Under the pieces are notes generated by a model. The model did not search any database and had not been told where the DNA came from. It saw nothing but the letters and a program-made list of their open reading frames with translations. A DNA stretch of 7,296 bases from Helicobacteraceae bacterium UBA6016 (lineage in GTDB: Bacteria; Campylobacterota; Campylobacteria; Campylobacterales; UBA6016), in NCBI GenBank assembly GCA_002428055.1, contig DIZY01000099.1:30831-38126 (forward strand), in the 5' to 3' direction. The number at the start of each line of letters is the position of its first letter. The first letter of the stretch is position 1. This document shows positions 1 to 6,753 of the stretch, piece after piece. The position numbers and the translations under genes were made by a program.

Positions 1-146
1 GCCTCATGTTCAATAGCCCTAGCTTTTGACTTTGATTGCTCTATGTAGATTTGGTATTTTGTCGAATCTATTTTTTTTGCTACGAAAAATCCTATCAGCC
101 CTGACGACGCAGCGGCCGCCGTAGCCGTTAATAGTGTTGTAAGCAT
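1..146 (-). CDS. rny: Ribonuclease Y, N-terminal fragment (cut by window edge)
   Basis: These are the first 48 codons of a gene that runs leftwards out of the window. The start is the ATG at 146-144, preceded by a purine-rich AAGG about 11 bases upstream and an in-frame TAA just before the start codon. The fragment has a short alanine-rich hydrophobic segment (about residues 4-23, ending LIGFFVAKK) and then a charged stretch (KIDSTKYQIYIEQSKSKARA) that begins a coiled coil. That layout, one N-terminal membrane anchor followed by a long coiled coil, is typical of RNase Y (YmdA/CvfA), the membrane-bound endoribonuclease that starts mRNA decay. The catalytic KH and HD domains lie outside the window, so the call rests on the N-terminus and on the neighbouring cyclo-ligase, an association remembered from Campylobacterota. 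The upstream cyclo-ligase frame overlaps it by 128 bases, which suggests co-transcription. Confidence 0.8.
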   Translation of the reverse strand, partial: MLTTLLTATAAAASSGLIGFFVAKKIDSTKYQIYIEQSKSKARAIEHE

Positions 147-741
147 TTTTTATTCTGCCTTTTGCGAAAATTTTATTAGGTAATATCAAGTAATCGCCTA
201 CAGCGTCATGCGCCTCACCTATATCTTCTTTGCTAAAGTTGAAAGTTCTTTGTGCAAATGCGATTACCGGTTTGTATCGTAGGGAGCCGAAAAATCTGTC
301 GTACATACCTTTTCCAAAGCCTATTCTTCTAAACTTTGAGTCTATTCCAATAGCTGGAACGATAGCCATATCAATTTTTTTTATAAATTCGTGAGAATTA
401 TTGCAACTAAAAATATTGTAGACCCCTTGTTTTACGGGCAATCTGTATTTTACAATCTTAAAACTAATATCCTCTATAAAAGGGACATATATGCTCTTCT
501 TTAGTTTTCGCAGTTTTTTTATCGCAGATATAATATTCGGTTCGATTGGAAGAGGCAAAAACATCAATATTTTTTTAAGATTTTTTCTTTTGACAAACAA
601 GAGTAGATTTTTTTCAAACGCCTTATCTTTGCTATATACTCCTTTTTTGAGTTCTTTTTTTAGCGTCTCTTTTGCTTTGCGCCTAAAAACTGTTTTTTTG
701 TTCTCCAAATCAGCCTCCAAAGCTCTATCGGTTAAGCGCAT
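19..741 (-). CDS. ygfA: 5-formyltetrahydrofolate cyclo-ligase (5,10-methenyl-THF synthetase)
   Basis: This enzyme uses ATP to convert 5-formyltetrahydrofolate to 5,10-methenyltetrahydrofolate in the cytoplasm, returning stored folate to one-carbon metabolism. Family signatures are visible: basic N-terminal helix FRRKAKETLKK (residues 19-29), FLPLPIEPNI near 61-70, the nucleotide/folate loop VPAIGIDSKFRRIGFGKGMYDRFF near 127-150 (family form P-x-G-x-D then RxGxGxGxYDR), and the late EAHDAVGDYLI block near 174-184. At 240 residues it is longer than the usual 190-210. The last 42 or so residues are basic, resemble no part of the family, and come from reading rny out of frame, so the tail may be non-functional. 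The ATG at 741 has only a weak ribosome site. A TTG at 708 (residue 12) has GGAGG (complement of 714-718) five bases upstream and would start at LENKKTVFRRK, a more normal N-terminus. Function is secure; both ends are uncertain. Confidence 0.88.
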   Translation of the reverse strand: MRLTDRALEADLENKKTVFRRKAKETLKKELKKGVYSKDKAFEKNLLLFVKRKNLKKILMFLPLPIEPNIISAIKKLRKLKKSIYVPFIEDISFKIVKYRLPVKQGVYNIFSCNNSHEFIKKIDMAIVPAIGIDSKFRRIGFGKGMYDRFFGSLRYKPVIAFAQRTFNFSKEDIGEAHDAVGDYLILPNKIFAKGRIKNAYNTINGYGGRCVVRADRIFRSKKNRFDKIPNLHRAIKVKS

Positions 742-745
742 AGAG

Positions 746-753
746 TTTATAAT
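746..753. promoter_or_regulatory. Divergent promoter pair sharing one overlapping -10 element
   Basis: The spacer between the cyclo-ligase and the thioredoxin-like gene contains TATAAT on the plus strand (748-753) and TATAAA on the minus strand (751-746), two overlapping -10 hexamers built on the self-complementary TTATAA. A plus-strand start near 760 would leave a leader of about 30 bases before the ATG at 791. A minus-strand start near 739 would leave no room for the ATG at 741, but gives a leader of about 30 bases to the TTG at 708. No clear -35 is seen on either side, which is common in Campylobacterota. This is prediction from sequence only. Confidence 0.5.
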
Positions 754-790
754 CTTTCGGCTGTAAAAAACAAAAAATTAGGAAAAAAAT

Positions 791-1339
791 ATGAAAAAAG
801 TAGTAGTTTTGGCATTGCTAGTATCATCAATCGCCATTTTTTTTACAGGATGCAATAAAAAAGAGGATGCAAACTCTCTAGTAAGTACAAAAAATCTGAC
901 AAAAAATATCACATTAACAGCAATAGACGGCAAAAATCTGACTATGCTAAATACTGGAAGCGGGGTTAAATTCGCAGAACTTGAGGGCAAAACAACGCTT
1001 GTAGTTTTCTTCGCCACTTGGTGTCCGCCTTGCCGAGCCGAAGTGCCGCACCTTGTAGAGTTGCAAGAAAAATACAAAAACGACTTTGCGGTCGTGGCCA
1101 TACTGGTTGAAGAGAATAAAAGAAACGAAGATGTCGCACACTTTATCAACGAACACAAAATTAACTATTTTGTAGCAAACTCTCCGGCGAGCATGGAAGC
1201 GGCGGAAATGTTCGGAATCAAAGGCTTTCCTACTATGTTTATGTTTGACAAAAACGGCAATAAAACAGCTTACTATCCTGGGGCTACGCCAAAAGAGATC
1301 ATAGAGCAAGACATTCTAAAAACTATAGGAAAGAAATAA
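791..1339 (+). CDS. TlpA/ResA-type thioredoxin-like lipoprotein
   Basis: This is an exported thiol-disulfide oxidoreductase of the TlpA/ResA/CcmG group, 182 residues. It has a lipoprotein signal peptide: MKK, a hydrophobic core, and a lipobox ending TGC with Cys21 as the predicted lipidated residue. The mature protein should be anchored to a membrane and face the periplasm. The thioredoxin fold follows: FFATWCPPCRAE with the redox pair Cys78/Cys81 in the WCPPC motif typical of TlpA and CcmG proteins, and the cis-proline loop GFPT at 145-148. Residue 22 is Asn, not Asp, so there is no classic +2 inner-membrane retention signal. Such proteins usually keep partner cysteines reduced, for example apocytochrome c haem-binding sites or copper-centre assembly factors; the partner here is unknown. 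The ATG at 791 has AGGA at 780-783, seven bases upstream. It is first in the cluster with ftsY and radA. Confidence 0.9.
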   Translation: MKKVVVLALLVSSIAIFFTGCNKKEDANSLVSTKNLTKNITLTAIDGKNLTMLNTGSGVKFAELEGKTTLVVFFATWCPPCRAEVPHLVELQEKYKNDFAVVAILVEENKRNEDVAHFINEHKINYFVANSPASMEAAEMFGIKGFPTMFMFDKNGNKTAYYPGATPKEIIEQDILKTIGKK

Positions 1340-1344
1340 AATAT

Positions 1345-2223
1345 ATGTTTGGATTACTAAAAAAATCGCTACAAAAGACGGTCGCAGCAATTACTGAAAT
1401 AGTAGGCACCAAACGCGACACGATAAGCAAAGATGAGCTCGAAGAAATCTTGGTGACAAGCGATATAGAGTATGAAATTGTAGAAAATATGCTGGAAAGC
1501 CTTCCAAATAGTATCAATAAAATAGCGCTTCAAAACTCGCTAGCATCTGTTTTTTTTAGCTCAAACACAAAAAGCGCCGCACGGATTTATTCGCAAAAGC
1601 CTTTTGTTGATTTAATTATCGGCGTAAACGGCGCAGGCAAAACGACTACGATAGCAAAACTAGCAAATCTTGCAAAAAAAGACGGCAAGTCAGTCATACT
1701 GGGAGCCGGAGACACTTTCCGCGCCGCGGCGGTTGAGCAGCTAAGTATCTGGGCGCAGAGACTCGGTGTGCAAGCCGTTACCTCCAAAATAGGTGCGGAC
1801 CCTTCAAGCGTAGCGTACGACACGGTAAATTCTGCAACTTCAAAGGGCATAGACTACGCCGTCATTGATACGGCAGGCAGACTCCACACGCAGACAAATC
1901 TCGCCGAAGAGCTAAAAAAAATCGTCAGGGTGTGTGAAAAAGCCCTGCCCGGCGCACCGCATAGAAAAATAGCTATTATCGATGCGACGGCGGGAAGCTC
2001 CGCTATCAATCAAGCAAAGGCGTTTGATGCAATGATAGGACTCGACGCCGTAATAGTGACAAAACTGGACGGCACGGCAAAAGGCGGGGCGATATTTTCG
2101 ATAGTAAGAGAGCTAGGACTTCCAATACTATATGTCGGTGTCGGTGAAAAACCAGACGATATAGAGCCTTTCGATACAAAAACATTCGTGGACGAGTTCG
2201 TCGGCGCAATCTTCAAAGACTAA
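1345..2223 (+). CDS. ftsY: Signal recognition particle receptor FtsY
   Basis: FtsY is the SRP receptor GTPase. It pairs with Ffh on ribosomes making membrane proteins and delivers them to SecYEG. The 292 residues form a minimal NG core: a helical N domain (about 1-85), then the G domain with P-loop GVNGAGKTT (93-101), DTFRAAAVEQL (123-133, the insertion box), DTAGR (175-179), TKLDGTAKGG (239-248) and the C-terminal GVGEKPDDIEPF (265-276). The long acidic A domain of E. coli FtsY is absent, as in many short FtsY proteins. The segment usually written DATTGQNA reads DATAGSSA at 213-220. The gene begins five bases after the lipoprotein stop. Its likely ribosome site AGGAAAG (1327-1333) lies inside the end of that gene, 11-14 bases from the ATG, so translation may be coupled. 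Identity is certain from the motif series. Confidence 0.97.
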   Translation: MFGLLKKSLQKTVAAITEIVGTKRDTISKDELEEILVTSDIEYEIVENMLESLPNSINKIALQNSLASVFFSSNTKSAARIYSQKPFVDLIIGVNGAGKTTTIAKLANLAKKDGKSVILGAGDTFRAAAVEQLSIWAQRLGVQAVTSKIGADPSSVAYDTVNSATSKGIDYAVIDTAGRLHTQTNLAEELKKIVRVCEKALPGAPHRKIAIIDATAGSSAINQAKAFDAMIGLDAVIVTKLDGTAKGGAIFSIVRELGLPILYVGVGEKPDDIEPFDTKTFVDEFVGAIFKD

Positions 2224-2226
2224 AAA

Positions 2227-3570
2227 ATGGCAAAGCAAAAAACGCTCTTCGAGTGCCAAGCATGCGGCTACCAAAGTGCAAAATGGATAGGCAAATGCCC
2301 AAATTGCGGGGCTTGGGAGAGTTTTCTTGAGGTCAAAGAAAAAGACCTTGAGCTTGCCAATAAATCAGTAACGCCGAAGGCAAAAAAAGCAGTTTCAATA
2401 GTAGATGTCGAAGATAGCGGCGTAGATAGGATACCTAGCGGGGATGAGGAGTTTGATATTGTCCTAGGCGGTGGTATCGTCAAAGGCTCTCTCGTGCTTA
2501 TAGGCGGGAGCCCGGGGGTCGGCAAGTCAACTTTGCTTCTAAAAATTGCGGGGCTTCTGGCTGCTAAAAAAATGAAAATACTGTACGCCGCAGGCGAAGA
2601 GTCGAACCATCAGATAAAAATGAGGGCGCAAAGACTCGGCGCACTGGATGAAAATCTATTTTTACTGGGTGAGATAGAGATAGGCTCGATACTAGACGAA
2701 GCAAAAGCCGGAGAGTACGGGCTAATCATCATAGACTCCATCCAAACAATGTACTCAAGCGCACTAGACTCGGCGCCTGGGAGCGTATCGCAGGTCAAAG
2801 AGATAACATTTCAGCTAATGCGTCACGCAAAAAGCGAAAATATAACAGTATTCATCATAGGACACATCACCAAAGAGGGCTCTATCGCAGGGCCTAGGGT
2901 ACTTGAGCATATGGTAGATACGGTGCTTTATTTTGATGGAGACGGAAGCAGCGATATTCGGATACTCAGAGGGTTTAAAAACAGGTTTGGCTCTACAAGC
3001 GAGATAGGGATATTCGAGATGACGAGCGAGGGGCTAGTGGCCGCCAAAAACATCTCGTCAAAGTTTTTTAGCAAAGACTCCACAAATCCAGGCTTTGCAA
3101 TTACGGTGCTAATGGAAGGCACTAGACCTCTTGCGGTAGAAGTGCAGGCGCTCGTGTCCGAAAGCCCGTATCCAAACCCAAAACGCTCAAGCAACGGCTT
3201 TGACAGCTCTCGTCTTACGATGATTCTTGCGCTTTTGGAGAGAAAACTGGGCTTTAGCCTAAGCAGGTATGATGTCTACATCAATGTCGTAGGCGGCATC
3301 AAGGTCACGGAACCGTCCATAGATCTAGCCATAATAGCTGCGATAGTCAGTAGCTTCAAAAATAGACCGATTAATCCTGAGACCGTATTTATCGGCGAGG
3401 TCAGCCTTACGGGAGATATTAGAGAGGTGTCAAGCATCGAAAACAGACTCAAAGAGGCGGCGTCACAGGGATTCAAAAAAGCGCTTGTGCCAAAACTGCC
3501 GAAAAACATAAAAACTTCAATGAAATGCTTCGAAATAAACGAAGTAGTCAAACTAATAGACTGGATGTAA
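2227..3570 (+). CDS. radA: DNA repair protein RadA (Sms)
   Basis: RadA is a RecA-related, DnaB-like ATPase that drives branch migration of recombination intermediates during double-strand break repair and transformation. All family parts are present in 447 residues: an N-terminal C4 zinc finger (Cys10, 13, 24, 27, reading CxxC-x10-CxxC), Walker A GGSPGVGKST at 93-102, Walker B LIIIDS at 166-171, the RadA-specific KNRFG motif at 251-255, and a C-terminal Lon-protease-like domain (about 280-447) with a fold but no evident protease active site, as in other RadA proteins. The start follows the ftsY stop by three bases. The ribosome site is weak (the A-run before the ATG), so translation probably depends on coupling with ftsY. 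The length matches the family norm of about 450. Confidence 0.97.
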   Translation: MAKQKTLFECQACGYQSAKWIGKCPNCGAWESFLEVKEKDLELANKSVTPKAKKAVSIVDVEDSGVDRIPSGDEEFDIVLGGGIVKGSLVLIGGSPGVGKSTLLLKIAGLLAAKKMKILYAAGEESNHQIKMRAQRLGALDENLFLLGEIEIGSILDEAKAGEYGLIIIDSIQTMYSSALDSAPGSVSQVKEITFQLMRHAKSENITVFIIGHITKEGSIAGPRVLEHMVDTVLYFDGDGSSDIRILRGFKNRFGSTSEIGIFEMTSEGLVAAKNISSKFFSKDSTNPGFAITVLMEGTRPLAVEVQALVSESPYPNPKRSSNGFDSSRLTMILALLERKLGFSLSRYDVYINVVGGIKVTEPSIDLAIIAAIVSSFKNRPINPETVFIGEVSLTGDIREVSSIENRLKEAASQGFKKALVPKLPKNIKTSMKCFEINEVVKLIDWM

Positions 3571-3572
3571 AA

Positions 3573-5183
3573 ATGCACGATAATAATCTACTTGTCATGT
3601 CGGCGATAATATTTTTTGCAATCATCCTAAATCTACTTCTAAAACGCATGGGCATTAGCGCAATTATCGGCTATATTTTGACAGGTGTCGCCGCAAAGGC
3701 AACTTTTGGATTGACCGGTAGCGAAGAACTAACCGCTATAGCTGAATTTGGCGTCGTATTTTTGATGTTTATGCTTGGTCTTGAATTTTCCCTTGAAAAA
3801 CTGCACTCTATGAGAAAAGAGGTGCTTGGGCTTGGCGGCTTGCAGGTGGCTGTATCGGGATTAATATTTGGCTTCATACTGCACCACCTGCTAGGCTTTG
3901 AGACAAAAATAGCGGTAGCTATAGGCTTTACTCTTGCGCTCTCCTCAACGACCATTATCTTAAAAATACTACAAGAGACGGGCAAGCTAGGCAGAAACCA
4001 CGGTAGAAACTCCATAGGTATCCTCTTAATGCAAGACATCGCCGTCGTACCGATACTTATACTCGTGACGATACTAGCCGACACATCGCAAGAGCTAGGA
4101 ACCCTGCTTTGGCAAACAGCACTAAACTCGGCTGGAGGCATAATAGCAATCTATTTTTTTGGAAAATACGGTGTTTCATATTTTCTAAGGCATGTGAGCG
4201 GCGCAAAATCAAACGAGCTTTTTATGACCGCCGTTTTACTGATTGTTCTCACATCGGCTTCCATCGCCCACTTTTTCCAAGTACCGTACTCTTTGGGCGC
4301 TTTTATTGCCGGTATTATTATCTCGGAATCTGCATTTAAGCATCAGATAGAGGCGGACCTTATACCGTTTCGAGACTTGCTTTTGGGCGTTTTCTTTGTT
4401 TCCATAGGAATTCTCATTGATATGAATTATTTGATTAAAAATATTTTGATGATAATGTTTTTAACAGTCGGCATCATGGGAGCAAAAACGATTATTATCT
4501 TTTACCTCTCAAAAATATTCAAATACTCCTCTAGAACCGCCATTAAAACAGCGATACTACTTTCTCAGGTCGGTGAGTTTTCGTTTGTTATATTCGCTTA
4601 CGCAAAAACTATTCATCTTGTGAGCGAGGAAGTTGCGCAAACTTTTATAGCCGTTGCGGCGCTTTCCATGATTATTACGCCGTTTTTGGCTAAGTATATA
4701 GCTGAAATATCATACAAATTTACAAAAAGCAAAGACGGCGACATCATAGATAAATCAACCAGCTTTAAAAATCATGTCGTAGTAATAGGCTTTGGAAATA
4801 CCGGCAAAGCAGTCATCAAAAACCTTGAAGCAAACGGATTTCACTATATAGCCGTAGAAACCCAAAGAGACTTGGTATATGACGCACAGGCCAGAGGATG
4901 CAATGTCATATTTGGAAACGCAATGCAAAAAAACATGCTAGAGACCTTAAAAGTAAAAGATGCATCCGCCGTAATAGTTACAATAGATAAAGAAGAAGAG
5001 CTGTTGACAATTTGCGAAATAATCCGCTTTAACTTTCCAAAAGTAAATTTGGTTGCCAGAACAAAAAACGATAGAGAATTTAGACTTATTAAAGCGGCGG
5101 GGGTTGATTTGTTGGTGGATGAAAGCGAAGAAGTTGGTAAAAAACTAGTGGAGATGGCGCTAACTTGCAAACTCGGCAAATAA
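3573..5183 (+). CDS. Kef-type (CPA2) cation:proton antiporter with RCK/TrkA-N domain
   Basis: This is an inner-membrane antiporter of the CPA2 family, 536 residues, related to KefB/KefC, and probably exchanges K+ or Na+ for H+. The first 380 residues are a run of hydrophobic helices carrying family marks: EFGVVFLMFMLGLEF (58-72), LALSSTTIILKIL (121-133), GILLMQDIAVVPIL (149-162, with the Gln-Asp pair of the ion pathway at 154-155), and the block around PFRDLLLGVFFVSIGILID (265-283). A cytoplasmic RCK/TrkA-N Rossmann domain follows from about 400, with nucleotide loop GFGNTG (406-411) and Glu429 at the end of the second strand. The protein ends near the end of RCK-N, with no TrkA-C domain evident. 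The start is the ATG at 3573, two bases after the radA stop, with GGA at 3563-3565. An in-frame ATG at 3525 would overlap radA and lacks a ribosome site. Glutathione gating, as in E. coli KefC, is not shown by the sequence. Confidence 0.9.
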   Translation: MHDNNLLVMSAIIFFAIILNLLLKRMGISAIIGYILTGVAAKATFGLTGSEELTAIAEFGVVFLMFMLGLEFSLEKLHSMRKEVLGLGGLQVAVSGLIFGFILHHLLGFETKIAVAIGFTLALSSTTIILKILQETGKLGRNHGRNSIGILLMQDIAVVPILILVTILADTSQELGTLLWQTALNSAGGIIAIYFFGKYGVSYFLRHVSGAKSNELFMTAVLLIVLTSASIAHFFQVPYSLGAFIAGIIISESAFKHQIEADLIPFRDLLLGVFFVSIGILIDMNYLIKNILMIMFLTVGIMGAKTIIIFYLSKIFKYSSRTAIKTAILLSQVGEFSFVIFAYAKTIHLVSEEVAQTFIAVAALSMIITPFLAKYIAEISYKFTKSKDGDIIDKSTSFKNHVVVIGFGNTGKAVIKNLEANGFHYIAVETQRDLVYDAQARGCNVIFGNAMQKNMLETLKVKDASAVIVTIDKEEELLTICEIIRFNFPKVNLVARTKNDREFRLIKAAGVDLLVDESEEVGKKLVEMALTCKLGK

Positions 5184-5256
5184 TCTCTGCCGCTTTGCGG
5201 CTAGCTTCAGCGGCTCAGCGCCTAGCGTAGCCAAACGGGCTTTGCCCGTTTGAGCG
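5184..5256. repeat. GC-rich, hairpin-rich convergent spacer, possible REP-like element
   Basis: The 80-base gap between the antiporter and the convergent DUF465 gene is much richer in G+C than the intergenic DNA elsewhere in the window. It holds several inverted repeats in series: GCCGC/GCGGC around a TTT loop (5189-5193 with 5197-5201), GCTAG/CTAGC (5200-5204 with 5222-5226) enclosing two CAGCG direct copies (5208-5212 and 5216-5220), and a nine-base stem CAAACGGGC/GCCCGTTTG around TTT (5232-5240 with 5244-5252). The first and last hairpins share the core GCTTTGC. It could be a dispersed palindromic repeat or a bidirectional transcription end; a single copy cannot decide. No coding frame is supported here. 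Confidence 0.5.
5232..5252. terminator. Candidate hairpin terminator between convergent genes
   Basis: A perfect nine-base stem with a TTT loop lies about 50 bases after the antiporter stop and 12 bases beyond the end of the convergent DUF465 gene. It is strong enough to stall polymerase, but no T-run follows on either strand: the plus strand continues AGCGTACTATTTTAAA and the minus strand GCTACGCTAGG. It is therefore not a textbook intrinsic terminator. The position favours a role in ending transcription or protecting the 3' end. Confidence 0.4.
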
Positions 5257-5263
5257 TACTATT

Positions 5264-5482
5264 TTAAATATTGTGCTCTTTTTTATAAGCCATAATCATA
5301 TTGTACGCTTCATCTTTTAGGTGAAGTTTCTCTTTTTTTAGTTTTTCAAGTTCGATAGCATCCATATGAACACCATCTTTCTCAATTTTATCATCCAGTT
5401 CATTGTGTTTTTCAAAGATTTTCGCAAAGTGTGCGTTGTCTACTTTTAGTTTTGATACGACATCTCTATATTCATGGAACAT
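5264..5482 (-). CDS. YdcH/DUF465 family small coiled-coil protein
   Basis: A small, highly charged, mostly helical protein of 72 residues. It matches the DUF465 (YdcH-like) family in length and layout: an N-terminal MFHEYRDVVSKLK, a middle segment with HNELDDKIEK (28-37), and a C-terminal ELEKLKKEKLHLKDEAYNMI block (44-63), where the LKKEKLxLKDE pattern is diagnostic. It has no signal peptide or membrane segment, so it should be cytoplasmic, probably a helical hairpin. The function of the family is not established. The start is firm: ATG at 5482-5480 with a strong AGGAG site (complement of 5491-5495) eight bases upstream. It lies 52 bases downstream of argJ on the same strand and probably has its own promoter. 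Confidence 0.88.
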   Translation of the reverse strand: MFHEYRDVVSKLKVDNAHFAKIFEKHNELDDKIEKDGVHMDAIELEKLKKEKLHLKDEAYNMIMAYKKEHNI

Positions 5483-5516
5483 AAATTACTCTCCTGTTTA
5501 AATTTTGCTTAAAAGT

Positions 5517-5522
5517 ATTCTA
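5517..5522 (-). promoter_or_regulatory. Putative -10 element for the DUF465 gene
   Basis: On the minus strand the argJ-DUF465 gap carries TAGAAT (5522-5517) directly after a run of seven T and a G. This resembles the T-rich stretch plus TATAAT-like -10 of Campylobacterota sigma-70 promoters. A start near 5510 would give a leader of about 28 bases including the AGGAG site. No -35 is evident. It would let this gene be expressed apart from argJ. Confidence 0.4.
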
Positions 5523-5534
5523 CAAAAAAAGCTC

Positions 5535-6722
5535 TTAAGTCCTGTAGTCAGCGTTGATTTTGACATACTCATATCCTAAGTCGCAACCGTACGCCGTAAA
5601 ACTCTCTTCGCCAAGCCCAAGGTCGCAGATAATGGCAAATTCGTCTTTTGCCAATACCTTAGCCGCTTTCGCCTCCATCTCCTTATCAAAGCTGATTTCG
5701 CCTTTATCAAATACCACGACATCCTCAAAAGCGATAACAAGCGTGTCATAATCAGACTCTACGCCGCTAGCTCCTATCGTGGAAGCTATCCTGCCCCAAT
5801 TCGGATCGCATCCGAAAAGCGCGGTTTTGACAAGTGGAGAGTTTGAGAGCGCCTTTGCCGCTTTTTCGGCATCCGCCGCGCTTTTTGCACCCTTGACCCT
5901 AAAGGCGCATAGTTTCGTAGCGCCCTCCCCGTCTTTTACCATTGAAGTCGCAAGGTTGTGCATTACTATCTTTAGCGCCTCTTTCATCGCCTCTTTATCA
6001 TACGCACAGCTTTTTTTGTTTGCAAGCAGCATCACGGTGTCATTTGTCGAAGTATCACCGTCTACCGATATAGCGTTAAAAGTCGTATGGCTGATTTGCA
6101 TCAGAAGCTCTTTTATATCCGCTTGCGGCATATCAGCGTCAGTCGTGATAAAGCAGAGCATCGTCGCAAGGTTCGGATTTATCATCCCTGCACCCTTCGC
6201 TATCGCCCCTACTTTAAAGATCCTGCCGTCTTCCAGCTCCACCTTGAGAGCTATCTCTTTTTTCCATCTATCAGTTGTCATGATAGCCCTAGCCGCAGCG
6301 TCGCCATCTTTTGAGCCAAAATCAAACTTGTCAAAAGTCGTAGCTATTTTTTCTTTTGGAAGTCTCACTCCTATCACGCCCGTTGAACTCATCACTGGAT
6401 TTTGTATCTGAGGATATTTGGCTTTTAGGTCTGCAAGCAGCTCTTTTATATCATCCACACCTTTTGCGCCGGTCATCGCATTTGCATTTTTGGCATTTAC
6501 AAGCACAAAATTCGTCTGAAAAAGCCCAAGCTCCTTAAAGTGCGCTATCGGAGCCGCTTGAAATTTGTTTGAAGTAAACACGGCGTCTATATCACATATA
6601 GCGTCCGAATAGATATATGCCACATCCGGCTGGTCATTACCTCTTAGCCCTGCGCTTACACCGTTAGCGAAAAAACCTTCCGGTGCACAAACACCGCCGT
6701 GAATTGGTAAAATTTTGAACAT
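5535..6722 (-). CDS. argJ: Arginine biosynthesis protein ArgJ (glutamate N-acetyltransferase)
   Basis: ArgJ moves the acetyl group from N-acetylornithine to glutamate, giving ornithine and N-acetylglutamate in the cyclic arginine pathway. Some members also acetylate glutamate from acetyl-CoA, and sequence alone does not tell which type this is. It is cytoplasmic and self-cleaves into two chains. The cleavage motif KGAGMINPNLATML spans 176-189, with the scissile bond before Thr187, which becomes the nucleophile. Other signatures are STGVIG (113-118, oxyanion hole region), DGDTSTNDT (221-229), KDGEGATK (263-270), GCDPNWGRI (304-312) and the C-terminal ADYRT. At 395 residues it has the family length and appears intact. 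The ATG at 6722 has AGGGA five to six bases upstream. It lies between rpmB and the DUF465 gene, all on one strand, but the rpmB terminator suggests it has its own promoter. Confidence 0.97.
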   Translation of the reverse strand: MFKILPIHGGVCAPEGFFANGVSAGLRGNDQPDVAYIYSDAICDIDAVFTSNKFQAAPIAHFKELGLFQTNFVLVNAKNANAMTGAKGVDDIKELLADLKAKYPQIQNPVMSSTGVIGVRLPKEKIATTFDKFDFGSKDGDAAARAIMTTDRWKKEIALKVELEDGRIFKVGAIAKGAGMINPNLATMLCFITTDADMPQADIKELLMQISHTTFNAISVDGDTSTNDTVMLLANKKSCAYDKEAMKEALKIVMHNLATSMVKDGEGATKLCAFRVKGAKSAADAEKAAKALSNSPLVKTALFGCDPNWGRIASTIGASGVESDYDTLVIAFEDVVVFDKGEISFDKEMEAKAAKVLAKDEFAIICDLGLGEESFTAYGCDLGYEYVKINADYRT

Positions 6723-6753
6723 AATTATCCCTTTTGGGTATATTTTTTGAAAG

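Noticed and set aside
3525..3572. Upstream in-frame ATG that would lengthen the antiporter by 16 residues
   Set aside because: It overlaps the end of radA, has no ribosome site, and adds a hydrophilic segment; the ATG at 3573 sits directly before the first membrane helix and follows the radA stop by two bases.
5511..5545. Intrinsic terminator of argJ before the run of seven T (minus strand)
   Set aside because: Only a weak five-base CTTAA/TTAAG pairing spans the T-run and no stem precedes it; the T-run fits better as part of the DUF465 promoter.
5779..6411. A 210-codon open frame on the plus strand opposite argJ
   Set aside because: It lies wholly antisense to a complete argJ with every family motif, has a serine/alanine/phenylalanine-heavy composition typical of a reverse-strand shadow, and no ribosome site was seen.
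6727..6738. CCC-AAAA-GGG hairpin over the argJ ribosome site (minus strand) as a regulatory switch
   Set aside because: Only three base pairs form and the flanking bases do not pair, too weak to sequester the site.
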